DNA of 19,212 nt from an uncultured Collinsella sp. (GCA_900542125.1 UQMO01000045.1:1-19212), one strand, 5' to 3'; positions 1-7,596 are shown, counted from the first letter of the stretch. Program-made: numbers and translations. The notes: generated by a model not told the origin, from the letters alone.

Positions 1-24
1 GAGAACGCTCCCGCAAACTGCCTC

Positions 25-53
25 TTGACAACTTATAGGAGCGTCGGTTTTAT
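25..53 (+). promoter_or_regulatory. Possible sigma70-type promoter
   Basis: A perfect -35 hexamer TTGACA at 25-30 is followed, after a 17-base spacer, by TTTTAT at 48-53, which matches four of the six -10 consensus bases. It points right, toward a strong terminator at 90-145, and no open reading frame of note lies between them. If real, it would make a transcript of roughly 80 nucleotides. The alternative is that this is the 3' end of a gene outside the window and the hexamers are coincidental. Confidence 0.25.
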
Positions 54-89
54 TTAGGCCATTTTTGCTGTGGTCGAGCATCACCAATC

Positions 90-145
90 TAGCCCCGTAA
101 TCCGCCCTACTTTTGATAGCAGTAAGTAGGAACGGGGCTATTTTT
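90..145 (+). terminator. Rho-independent terminator, plus strand
   Basis: TAGCCCCGT at 90-98 pairs with ACGGGGCTA at 132-140. An inner stem (CCTACTT with AAGTAGG) extends it, and a TTTTT run follows at 141-145. The minus-strand reading has no T-run, so it acts on plus-strand transcription. It would terminate either a gene lying left of the window or a small RNA starting near 60. Confidence 0.75.
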
Positions 146-189
146 CCCACTCTTTACCGCTATTGCGATCTCCGCTCGCACGACCTTCT

Positions 190-259
190 GAGTTGCGGTG
201 AAATAAGGACTGTTTGGCGGGTAGATGCCGCTATTCAATCCCTATTTCACCGCAACTTA
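190..259. repeat. Palindromic repeat family A, copy 1
   Basis: AGTTGCGGTGAAATAAGG at 191-208 is the inverted complement, with one base inserted, of CCTATTTCACCGCAACT at 241-257. The arms enclose a 32-base centre. The same terminal inverted repeat recurs at 16468-16536, where arm sequence is kept but the centre differs. This copy lies only about 5 bases beyond the rsmB stop codon, so its hairpin would form at the 3' end of the rsmB transcript and could end or protect it. It could be a REP-type element. Confidence 0.85.
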
Positions 260-263
260 GTAG

Positions 264-1664
264 TTACTTGTGGATCAGGCGGGCGCAGAAGTGGCCGTCG
301 TAGGAGTCGGCGTTTACCGGCACGCTTTGGAAGAAGCCTCGATCGTTCTGGCGCACGGCGACAAGCTTCTTGGCCTGCGCGAAATCGGGAAGCTGCAGAA
401 TCTGGGCTTCGAAGAGCGGTGCCATGGTAAAGCCGGCGCCCTCGGGAGAGGCCAGGAAGGCATCCACGACCTGCGTGTTCTCTTCATCAAAAACCGAGCA
501 GGTGGCATAGATAAGCTCACCGCCGGCAGCAACGCGCGCGGCTGCTTCCTTGAGCATCGTCAGCTGTAGCTTGGGCAGCTCAGTCGTAACATCGTTCTCG
601 GTCAGACGCCACGGTATCTCGGGATGCCGGCGCATGGTGCCGGTGCCAGAGCACGGTGCATCGATAAACACCGTGTCGAACAGGGCAGGCTCGCCAAGCA
701 TGGCATCAAACGACGTAAGCACCTCATTGAGCTCGCAGGCATCGCCCGACACCGTACGAACACCCGTTATACCCGCCTTATGCAGGCGCGCGAGATTCTG
801 GTCACATTTACGATCGTGCAGATCGAGCGCGGTATGCTGATGCTCATACCCGGCGCGCTTGGCCTGGCACATCATCACATAGGTCTTGGTGCCGCGACCG
901 GCGCCAATCTCCAGGCAACGACCGGGAAGTGTCGCCGCAGTGGCGATGAGCTGGGCGTTAAGGTCCGAAGCAACCGCGGCAGCGCGCTCAAACACGCCCG
1001 ACGCAACCGTGACCTGCGCATCAACCGGAGCATGGCAACCCGGGAAGACAGGTGCCACAAGCTGCGAGATATACGGATCAGGCTTGGTTGCAAAGGCGTT
1101 CTCATGCAGGGCCAGCGGCGCGGGGGCCAAATTGCCGGCAAAGTTGAGCGCGCCCTCGGGCGTATCAAACGAGGCCATAATACGAGCGCACAGCCAGCGA
1201 GGAAGACCCATCAAACGAGACAAGCGAACCAGGCGGCGCTCGGACTCATCCACGTCGGATGCCGTGGCAAAGTCCTCAACGTTGTCCGCAACCTTGTGCA
1301 GCACCGCGTTAGCCAGGCCCGCGGCAGACTTAGCACCGCTGCGCACCAGCTCAACACCCTGGCTCACGGCAACGCGGCCCGGCGTATGCAGGTAGAGCAT
1401 CTCGAAAGCCGAGATGCGAAGCGCCATGCGAACGCGCGGCGCGACCTTTTTGGGCTTATCCAAAAACTGATCGAGCAACTCATCCAAAATGCCCTGCGTG
1501 GCGGCAACACCGAGCGCCAAACGAGCGGCAAAAGCGGAATCGCGCTGGTCAATCGCCTTGGCGGAAGCGCGGGAAGACAACACGTCGCGTGCGTACATAC
1601 CGCGGCGATCGGCCTCCATCAACACATCGAGCGCAAGCTTGCGCGCGGGAGACAACTTGCTCAT
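264..1664 (-). CDS. rsmB: RsmB-like 16S rRNA cytosine-C5 methyltransferase
   Basis: Predicted SAM-dependent RNA (cytosine-5) methyltransferase of the RsmB/Sun family, which methylates C967 of 16S rRNA in E. coli. The 466-residue protein has an N-terminal NusB-like helical domain (about residues 5-135) and a C-terminal Rossmann methyltransferase. Visible are the SAM-site region LEIGAGRGTKT (about 251-261), motif IV DAPCSGTG with Cys338, and motif VI ATCS with the catalytic Cys389. The SAM motif departs from the family's usual CAAPGGKT, yet both cysteines are kept. I chose the ATG at 1664 because its ATGA overlaps the fmt stop by 4 bases, implying translational coupling; a GTG 15 bases upstream is possible. 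It is the last gene of the priA-def-fmt-rsmB order, and a family A hairpin follows its stop directly. Family assignment is firm; the exact target base is inferred. Confidence 0.9.
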   Translation of the reverse strand: MSKLSPARKLALDVLMEADRRGMYARDVLSSRASAKAIDQRDSAFAARLALGVAATQGILDELLDQFLDKPKKVAPRVRMALRISAFEMLYLHTPGRVAVSQGVELVRSGAKSAAGLANAVLHKVADNVEDFATASDVDESERRLVRLSRLMGLPRWLCARIMASFDTPEGALNFAGNLAPAPLALHENAFATKPDPYISQLVAPVFPGCHAPVDAQVTVASGVFERAAAVASDLNAQLIATAATLPGRCLEIGAGRGTKTYVMMCQAKRAGYEHQHTALDLHDRKCDQNLARLHKAGITGVRTVSGDACELNEVLTSFDAMLGEPALFDTVFIDAPCSGTGTMRRHPEIPWRLTENDVTTELPKLQLTMLKEAAARVAAGGELIYATCSVFDEENTQVVDAFLASPEGAGFTMAPLFEAQILQLPDFAQAKKLVAVRQNDRGFFQSVPVNADSYDGHFCARLIHK

Positions 1665-2581
1665 GACAGTACACCCCACGTAAGGTCGGCACCCTGCAAG
1701 CCGGCAGCCCAGGCAGAAGCAGCCATGGAACGCTTGCCATCGGGCTTAACCTCGAGCAGTTCAACCGCGCCATCAGAAAGGCCCAGGTAAACACGCTTGC
1801 TCTTGACGGCAACAGCGCCCTCGCCAAGCGACACATCAGCCGGCGCAGCATCAAGTACGCGCACCGTCTTGCCAGCGATCACACAACGAGCGGGCGCGGT
1901 ATCGGACGAAGCAAGCACATGACGCACGCAATCGAGCGCCGCCATCTGCGGATCCAGACGCATCTCCTGCTTGGAAATCTTGGCAGCATGCGTGACGAGC
2001 GACTCATCCTGCTCAGTCCAAACAGCCGAGCCATCGGCAAGCGAGGGAAGCGTATCGGCAAGCAGTTTGCCGCCCAGCTCGCCAAGCTCCATCGTGAGCG
2101 CCTCGGCATGCTTACCGGAAACCGACGTCGAGGCCTGCGCGCAATAAGCGCCCGTATCCACGCCATGCCCAATGCGCATAATGGAAACACCGGCAACCTC
2201 GTCACCAGCAAGAATGGCACGCTGAATGGGAGCAGCACCACGCCAACGAGGCAGCAGCGAAGCATGAACATTCACAATACCAAGCGGCGCCACATGCAGC
2301 ACCTCATCAGGCAAAATGCAGCCATAGGCAGCCACACAGAAAATATCAGCCCGCGCAGCCTGGAGAGCCTCAACTACCTCAGGCGTCATACGATTGGCCT
2401 CAACGACCGGCAACCCCAGCTCAAGCGCCTTAGCCTTAACAGGAGACGGCTCCAACTTTTTACCACGCCCACGAACAGCATCGGGACGAGTAACAACAAG
2501 CGCAATCTCGTTCCCAGCCTCAACAAGCGAAGTCAAAGAAGGCACAGCAAAATCGGGCGTACCCATAAACACAATACGCAT
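1661..2581 (-). CDS. fmt: Methionyl-tRNA formyltransferase
   Basis: Transfers a formyl group from 10-formyl-tetrahydrofolate to Met-tRNA(fMet) in the cytoplasm, making the initiator for bacterial translation. The 306-residue length is normal for the family. The N-terminus MRIVFMGTPDFAVPSL is characteristic. The catalytic triad is visible as Asn104 and His106 (in VNVHASLLP) and Asp142 (in GHGVDTG), with the substrate-loop signature SLLPRWRGAAPIQ at 108-120. A C-terminal tRNA-binding domain follows (about 205-306). A GAGGGGAG ribosome-binding site precedes the ATG. It overlaps rsmB by 4 bases. Upstream it is separated from def, its functional partner in the formylation-deformylation cycle, by 362 bases holding a family B element and a possible terminator, so it may have its own promoter. 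Confidence 0.96.
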   Translation of the reverse strand: MRIVFMGTPDFAVPSLTSLVEAGNEIALVVTRPDAVRGRGKKLEPSPVKAKALELGLPVVEANRMTPEVVEALQAARADIFCVAAYGCILPDEVLHVAPLGIVNVHASLLPRWRGAAPIQRAILAGDEVAGVSIMRIGHGVDTGAYCAQASTSVSGKHAEALTMELGELGGKLLADTLPSLADGSAVWTEQDESLVTHAAKISKQEMRLDPQMAALDCVRHVLASSDTAPARCVIAGKTVRVLDAAPADVSLGEGAVAVKSKRVYLGLSDGAVELLEVKPDGKRSMAASAWAAGLQGADLTWGVLS

Positions 2582-2677
2582 AGAGAACGTCTCCCCTCAA
2601 CCAAAGCCGAGACGGCTACAAATAACAGCGGAAAGCCACGTACCCAGCCCATCCGCAATAACAATTCAACAAGAACA

Positions 2678-2708
2678 AATATACCCAAAACCAAAGAAAG
2701 AGCCGCAA
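2678..2708 (-). promoter_or_regulatory. Possible promoter for fmt-rsmB
   Basis: On the minus strand, TATATT (2683-2678) could be a -10 box, with TTGCGG (2708-2703) as a weak -35 at 19-base spacing. The stretch 2585-2695 is markedly AT-rich compared with its surroundings, as promoters often are in high-GC genomes. The -35 lies inside the hairpin listed as a def terminator, so the two calls compete in part. Confidence 0.3.
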
Positions 2709-2724
2709 TAAAAGCAGCTCTTTC
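2688..2724 (-). terminator. Possible terminator downstream of def, minus strand
   Basis: GAAAGAGC (2724-2717 on the minus strand) pairs with GCTCTTTC (2703-2696) around a 13-base loop, and the minus-strand RNA continues with a T-rich TTTGGTTTT tract. It would end transcripts coming from priA-def after they pass the family B element. The T-tract is interrupted by GG, so efficiency is uncertain. Confidence 0.45.
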
Positions 2725-2798
2725 AGTAAAGCACCTATCAGCGAAGACGCCCCTCCCTGGCCCGTCGGCACCCGGGCGAAAAGAAGCACGAAAACGCA

Positions 2799-2935
2799 GT
2801 CCCCTTCCGCCGCAGGGCTTAGGTTATTGCTCCACGCGCAGTTCCGCACGAGCCGAAGAGCACTTAATGTGCTCTTCGTGCGAGCAGGACTGTTTGAGCA
2901 TGGAGCAAAACCTAAGCCCTGAGGCGGAAGGGGAC
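2799..2935. repeat. Structured palindromic element family B, copy 1
   Basis: Outer arms at 2799-2834 and 2901-2935 are complementary over about 35 base pairs, with one mismatch and one extra base. The core contains CGCAC (2845-2849) pairing with GTGCG (2878-2882), an asymmetric GAGCC bulge, then GAAGAGCAC (2855-2863) pairing with GTGCTCTTC (2869-2877), closed by a TTAAT loop. The core recurs at 9268-9320 with only two differences, which compensate each other in one base pair. This copy lies 8 bases beyond the def stop. Nothing in it codes. It fills much of the 362-base gap between fmt and def; the rest is AT-rich with the possible promoter and terminator listed. Confidence 0.9.
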
Positions 2936-2943
2936 GGTGGGAC

Positions 2944-3480
2944 CTACTCCGTCTCGCCCGGTCGAGCGCCGCGGGCCAGGGCGTCCTGGTACTCCTTGAC
3001 CGCCTTGATGCGCTGCATCGGCTTGAGTCGCTCGAACATGGTGTTGCCGTGCAGGTGATCGATCTCGTGCTGCAGGCACACGCAGAACAGGTCGCCTGTG
3101 GCCTCATAGCGAATCAGGTTGGCATCCAGGTCATACGCCTCGACGACAACGTGATCGGGACGCTCGATCTCGCAGCTAATGCCGGGGATGGAAAGGCAGC
3201 CCTCGCTAAACGGCACCAAATGGTCACTCTGCTCGACAATGACGGGGTTGATGAGCACGTACGGGTCGTAATCGTTCTTGTCGCTGTAGTCGCAGTCGAT
3301 GGTGACGAGCTGAATGAGCTCACCGATCTGCGGGGCGGCCAGGCCGCAACCGCCGTTGTCGAACATCATCTTCTTCATCTTCTCGGCAAGCGCCTCGATC
3401 GCCGGGGTGATCTCCTCGATGACGGCGCACTCCTGGCGCAGACGAGGGTCGGGCGACAGTACGATTCCGTTGGCTTCCAT
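2944..3480 (-). CDS. def: Peptide deformylase
   Basis: Metalloenzyme that removes the formyl group from the N-terminal methionine of new proteins at the ribosome exit. All three family motifs are present: GCGLAAPQ (44-51), EGCLS (93-97) with metal ligand Cys95, and QHEIDH (137-142) with ligands His138 and His142 and catalytic Glu139. The 178-residue length is usual. Two in-frame ATGs exist, at 3486 and 3480. The AAAGGA ribosome-binding site directly abuts the first but lies about 5 bases before the second, so I prefer 3480. The gene starts 18 bases after the priA stop, so the two are probably cotranscribed. A family B palindrome begins 8 bases after its stop. Confidence 0.96.
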   Translation of the reverse strand: MEANGIVLSPDPRLRQECAVIEEITPAIEALAEKMKKMMFDNGGCGLAAPQIGELIQLVTIDCDYSDKNDYDPYVLINPVIVEQSDHLVPFSEGCLSIPGISCEIERPDHVVVEAYDLDANLIRYEATGDLFCVCLQHEIDHLHGNTMFERLKPMQRIKAVKEYQDALARGARPGETE

Positions 3481-3498
3481 GGCCATCCTTTCGGGTTG

Positions 3499-5952
3499 TT
3501 ACATCAAATCATAGGCGTCGACGTCAACGCTCACGCTCACGCCGCGCACGGAGCCCACCTCTTTGAGGCAGGCGTTGATATCATCAGAGACATGGTACCC
3601 TACCGGCGACTTTACAAGCAGATGGAAGCGGTAACGGTCCTTGGCTCTCTCGATTACACACGAAGCCGGACCAAGCACCTGGGGCACGGCACTCCCCGCC
3701 CGCAAAAAGTCGGGCGCGGCGGCGTGCCAGCGGCGCTTGAGGAGCTTCGCGATGCGACCTATGTAGTCCCGCGCAACGTCCGCGTTCGTCGACCATACCA
3801 AGATGTTGGCCAGGCGCACGAACGGCGGATACAGGGCGTTGCGACGCTGCTCCAGGTCGTAGTCGGTAAAGATTGAACGGTCGTGCTCGGCGACGGCGCG
3901 AATGACCGGGTCCTCGGGCAGGTAGGTCTGGATGATAACCTCGCCGGGGCGGCCGCCGCGGCCGGCGCGGCCGGCGACCTGCTCCAGCAAATCGTAAGCG
4001 TGCTCCCCCGCTCTAAAATCGGGCAGCTTTAATGCAAAGTCGGCATTGACCACACCCACGAGCGTGACCTCGGGAAAGTCGAGGCCCTTGGCGATCATCT
4101 GGGTACCCAACAGCACCGCGCAATCGGCGGCATCGAACTGCTCGAGCAGCTTTTTGTGCGCGTCCTTGCCGCGCGTGGAATCGGCGTCCATGCGAATGAT
4201 GGCGACGTCGTCGGGCAGCATCTGGTGCAGTGCGTCCTCGATCTGCTGCGTACCCAGGCCCATTTTTGCCAGGTAGCGGCTGCCGCACTTGGGACAACGA
4301 CTCGTGGGCGCCGGATAGGGCTGCACGCGCCAGGACGATCCGCAGGTGTGGCACTGCAGCGTGTGTGTGCGCTCGTGGTACGTGAGCGCGGTGGAGCAGT
4401 GGTTGCAGGTGGGCACGCAGCCGCATTCGCGGCACATCAGGAAGGGCGCAAAGCCACGACGGTTGTGCAGCAACACGGCCTTTTCGCGGCGCTCGACCAC
4501 GCGCTCCAGGCCCTCCATCAGCGGTTTTGAGAACATGGAGCGACTGCCGTGCGTGAACTCGCGGCGCAGGTCGGCAATGCGTACATTGGGCAGGACCGCG
4601 TGCCCCGGGCGCTCGGGCATCTCGACGCGCGTCCAGGTGACGCCGCTGTACGTGCCGCGGCGGCAGCGGTCGAGGGCCTCGGCCGAGGGCGTGGCGGAGC
4701 CCAGTACGAGCGGACACCGATAGCGGCGCGCCATCTCGGCAGCTACCTCGCGCGCATGGTAGCGCGGACTGGAGCCCTGCTTGTAGCTGGTCTCGTGCTC
4801 CTCGTCGATGATGATAAGGCCCAAGTCGCTGAGCGGGCAAAAGAGCGCCGAGCGGGCGCCCACGACCACGCGGGCCGCACCGCTGGCGACCATATCCCAC
4901 TGGTCGAGACGCTCGCCGGCCGAAAGGCGCGAATGGAACACGGCGACCGTCTCGCCAAAGCGCGAGCGGAAGCGGCCGACGGTCTGGGCCGTCAGCGAGA
5001 TCTCGGGCACGAGCACGAAGGCCGAACGGCCGGCTGACAGTACGCGCTCAATCGCCGAGAGGTAGACCTCGGTTTTGCCGGAACCGGTGACGCCATCGAC
5101 CAGCACAACATCGCCGTGAGCGTCCAAGCGTGCGCGCTCAATCTGCGCGAGCGCCTGCTGCTGGCCGTTGGTGAGTGCCACAGGCGCCTTGCCGCTCGCC
5201 GAGGACAGCGTGGTCTGCTCGCTGCAGCCACGCCACGCACGGCGCTCCTCCACCACGACGACGCCGCGTTTTTCGAGCGCCTTGATGGTCGCCGACATGC
5301 TGTTGTAGAGCAGGTTAAGATCGCGCGTCGTGACCGGGCCACATTGGAGCGCCTCGATGAGCTGACGCTGGCGAACCGCGGTCTTGGGCGGCGTGTAGTC
5401 GAAACCCTCGGGCGTGAGCATGACCCAGCGGTTTTGGATAGGCTTGACGGCGGGGCGCTCAACGGTCCACACGCCGTCCCCGCCCTTGACCACGCGCGGG
5501 CTTCCACCCGGGGGTAAGAACAGGCGCAGGCACTCGGAAAGCGTTGCGACGTACTCGCGGCTCATCCAGCGCGCAATACGGGCAGCCTCGGCGGTAAAGA
5601 GCGGCTTGCTGAGGATGGCCTCGATAGGCTTGATGCGCGCGGGATCGAGAGCGTCGTTGCCTTGCAGGTTGGCCAGCTCGGGCGCGATGTCGACGATGTA
5701 GCCCGCGGCGGCACGATTGCCAAAATGAACTAGGACGGTGGAGCCGATCTGGACATCGTTGGCGAGTGACTGCGGAATGCCGTAGGCAAACGGTTCGGAC
5801 AGCGCACGGGTCGGAATGTCGAGGACAACGCTCGCATAGACGGCGACGGGCTCGGGTGCGGGCTCGGGCTGCGCCGGGGCGGCGACAGGGACCGCGGACT
5901 TCGGAGCTTCCTTAGGTTCCGGCGAACCAAACAGCGACAGTTGCTCGGCCAA
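3499..5952 (-). CDS. priA: Primosomal protein N' (replication restart helicase PriA)
   Basis: A 3'-5' DNA helicase that recognises stalled or collapsed replication forks and starts primosome reassembly. The 817-residue protein has a 3'-binding domain (about 38-135), a winged helix (about 175-240), Walker A GVTGSGKT (287-294), a DEEH box (383-386) and a GSATPS motif. An eight-cysteine double zinc site (Cys507, 510, 516, 519, 534, 537, 553, 556) lies within the second helicase half, followed by a C-terminal domain. The start is TTG, chosen because a strong AGGAGGT lies 9 bases upstream and the frame offers no better start. Residues 4-8 read QLSLF, a textbook beta-clamp-binding pentapeptide, followed by a Pro/Ala-rich linker to about residue 36. 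It heads the run with def and lies downstream of gltX behind a terminator, so its promoter is unclear. Confidence 0.95.
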   Translation of the reverse strand: MAEQLSLFGSPEPKEAPKSAVPVAAPAQPEPAPEPVAVYASVVLDIPTRALSEPFAYGIPQSLANDVQIGSTVLVHFGNRAAAGYIVDIAPELANLQGNDALDPARIKPIEAILSKPLFTAEAARIARWMSREYVATLSECLRLFLPPGGSPRVVKGGDGVWTVERPAVKPIQNRWVMLTPEGFDYTPPKTAVRQRQLIEALQCGPVTTRDLNLLYNSMSATIKALEKRGVVVVEERRAWRGCSEQTTLSSASGKAPVALTNGQQQALAQIERARLDAHGDVVLVDGVTGSGKTEVYLSAIERVLSAGRSAFVLVPEISLTAQTVGRFRSRFGETVAVFHSRLSAGERLDQWDMVASGAARVVVGARSALFCPLSDLGLIIIDEEHETSYKQGSSPRYHAREVAAEMARRYRCPLVLGSATPSAEALDRCRRGTYSGVTWTRVEMPERPGHAVLPNVRIADLRREFTHGSRSMFSKPLMEGLERVVERREKAVLLHNRRGFAPFLMCRECGCVPTCNHCSTALTYHERTHTLQCHTCGSSWRVQPYPAPTSRCPKCGSRYLAKMGLGTQQIEDALHQMLPDDVAIIRMDADSTRGKDAHKKLLEQFDAADCAVLLGTQMIAKGLDFPEVTLVGVVNADFALKLPDFRAGEHAYDLLEQVAGRAGRGGRPGEVIIQTYLPEDPVIRAVAEHDRSIFTDYDLEQRRNALYPPFVRLANILVWSTNADVARDYIGRIAKLLKRRWHAAAPDFLRAGSAVPQVLGPASCVIERAKDRYRFHLLVKSPVGYHVSDDINACLKEVGSVRGVSVSVDVDAYDLM

Positions 5953-5984
5953 GGCCCCAGCACCTCCTATCCCAAACGTCTACA

Positions 5985-6017
5985 GAAACAAGAGCCCCGC
6001 TCGGGTGAACGGGGCTC
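5985..6017 (-). terminator. Terminator downstream of gltX
   Basis: On the minus strand GAGCCCCG (6017-6010) pairs with CGGGGCTC (5999-5992) around a 10-base loop, followed by TTGTTT. It sits 24 bases past the gltX stop and before priA. The eight-pair GC stem is strong and the T-tract modest, so some readthrough into priA is likely. Confidence 0.65.
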
Positions 6018-6040
6018 GGATACATACGTTTACGCGGCTA

Positions 6041-7516
6041 CTACAGCACCATCGTGCGGGCGCGGTCGATGCGCGCCAAGCAGTCGTCGCGGCCGACGAG
6101 CGCCATGGTCTCGCCCAGCGGAGGGCTCACCATGTTGCCGCAGACGGCGACGCGCACGGCCTGGAACACCACGCGCTTCTTAAGGTCCATCTGCTCGGGC
6201 AGCGGCTCAAGCGCGGCGTCGATGTTGGCAGCCGTCCACTCGGTAACACCCTCGAGCGCGCCCTTGGCGGCATCCAGGATGGCGCCCATGCCTTCCTTGG
6301 CCAGGCCCTTGTTGACGGACTTCTCGTCATACTCGAGTGTCTCGGCCGTAGCGAAGATGGGAGCGGCGACGGTCACGGCGTCGGCCGGCATCTTGGTGCG
6401 CGGCTTGACGATGGCAGCGAGCGCGTCGATCCAGTCCTCGCCGTACTCGACGTTGCCCTCGATGAGGCCTGCCTCGTGCAGCTCGGGGACCATGATCTCG
6501 TCGGCAAACTGGGCATCGGTCATGCCGTTGATGTACTCAGCATTGACCCAGTCGAGCTTCTTGGGATCGAAGGTCGCCGGGTTCTTGGAGATGCGGTCGA
6601 GCGAGAACTTGCTGGCCAGGACATCACGCGGGATGATCGTGGTCTCGCCGTCGAGCGACCAGCCCAGCAGAGCCAGATAGTTGACGAAGGCATCGGACAG
6701 GTAACCGGCGTCGCGGTACTCCTCCACCGAGGTGGCGCCGTGGCGCTTGGAGAGCTTTTTGCCGTCGGCACCCAAGATCATGGAGATGTGGGCGAACGTA
6801 GGCACGGGCGCGCCGAGGGCCTCGTAGACCATGACCTGACGCGGGGTGTTGGACAGGTGGTCGTCGCCGCGGATGACGTGGGTAATCTTCATCATGGCGT
6901 CGTCGACGACGGTCGCGAAGTTATACGTGGGCGTGCCGTCGGAGCGGAAGATGACAAAGTCGTCGAGCTCCTTGGCGTCGAAGGTCACCTCGCCGTGGAC
7001 GGCGTCGTGGATGACGACGTCGCCGCGGTCCTCGGGCACCTTGATGCGAAGGACGTAGGACTCGCCGGCCTCGATGCGACGGCGGGCCTCCTCGGGATCA
7101 AGATCGCGGCAACGGCGCTGATAGCCCTGGAAGGGGTCCTTGCGCTCCTGCGCGGCCTTGCGGTCGGCGTCGAGCTGCTCCTTGGTGCAGAAGCAGGGAT
7201 AGGCCTTGCCCTCGTCCCAAAGCTTCTGAGCGGCCTGCTTGTACAGGTCCAGGCGCTCGGTCTGGGCGTAGGGGCCAAAATCGCCGCCCACCTCGGGACC
7301 CTCGTCCCAGTCCAGGCCCAGCCAACGCATGGCGCGCAGGATGATCTGCGTGTTCTCGTCGGTGGAGCGGGTGGGGTCGGTGTCGTCGATGCGCAGGATG
7401 AACGTGCCGCCGTTTGCGCGGGCGAAAGCCCAGTTATAGATAGCGGTGCGGGCGCCGCCGATGTGCAGCTTGCCCGTCGGTGAGGGTGCAAAGCGGACGC
7501 GAACGTCTGATGCCAT
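6041..7516 (-). CDS. gltX: Glutamyl-tRNA synthetase
   Basis: Class I aminoacyl-tRNA synthetase that charges tRNA(Glu) in the cytoplasm. The 491-residue protein opens with VRVRFAPSPTGKLHIGGART, carrying the HIGH-type motif (HIGG, 18-21). It has the KMSKS-type loop KKLSKRHG (253-260) and a probable zinc site with Cys108, Cys110 and Cys136. The C-terminal third is the helical anticodon-binding domain. I chose the ATG at 7516 because GAGGAG lies 6 bases upstream and conserved sequence begins there; an upstream in-frame extension of 13 residues shows no conserved features. Many Coriobacteriia lack GlnRS and use GatCAB, so the enzyme may also charge tRNA(Gln), but that cannot be seen here. It is divergent from metK. 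Confidence 0.96.
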   Translation of the reverse strand: MASDVRVRFAPSPTGKLHIGGARTAIYNWAFARANGGTFILRIDDTDPTRSTDENTQIILRAMRWLGLDWDEGPEVGGDFGPYAQTERLDLYKQAAQKLWDEGKAYPCFCTKEQLDADRKAAQERKDPFQGYQRRCRDLDPEEARRRIEAGESYVLRIKVPEDRGDVVIHDAVHGEVTFDAKELDDFVIFRSDGTPTYNFATVVDDAMMKITHVIRGDDHLSNTPRQVMVYEALGAPVPTFAHISMILGADGKKLSKRHGATSVEEYRDAGYLSDAFVNYLALLGWSLDGETTIIPRDVLASKFSLDRISKNPATFDPKKLDWVNAEYINGMTDAQFADEIMVPELHEAGLIEGNVEYGEDWIDALAAIVKPRTKMPADAVTVAAPIFATAETLEYDEKSVNKGLAKEGMGAILDAAKGALEGVTEWTAANIDAALEPLPEQMDLKKRVVFQAVRVAVCGNMVSPPLGETMALVGRDDCLARIDRARTMVL

Positions 7517-7556
7517 GGAAATCTCCTCGATTGCAGGATGGATGTCTAACCGCACC

Positions 7557-7587
7557 AGTATAAAGCATCAAAGCAACCTCCGCACAA
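7557..7587 (-). promoter_or_regulatory. Likely gltX promoter
   Basis: On the minus strand TATACT (7562-7557) is a good -10 box, about 40 bases before the gltX start. TTGTGC (7587-7582), at 19-base spacing, is a weak -35. The near end of palindrome C lies about 10 bases upstream of the -35. Confidence 0.5.
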
Positions 7588-7596
7588 AGGGCACCG

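Noticed and set aside
624..1790. A 388-codon plus-strand open frame across rsmB and fmt
   Set aside because: It is antisense to two well-supported genes, is rich in Arg, His and Gln with no family motif, and has no ribosome-binding site.
2799..2935. Family B copy 1 as an ordinary terminator of def
   Set aside because: The arms are far longer than needed, no T-run follows, and the core is conserved at a second locus in a different context.
6005..7483. A 492-codon plus-strand open frame opposite gltX
   Set aside because: It is a shadow of the high-GC antisense strand (Val/Gly/Asp-rich repetitive composition), while gltX carries all synthetase motifs.
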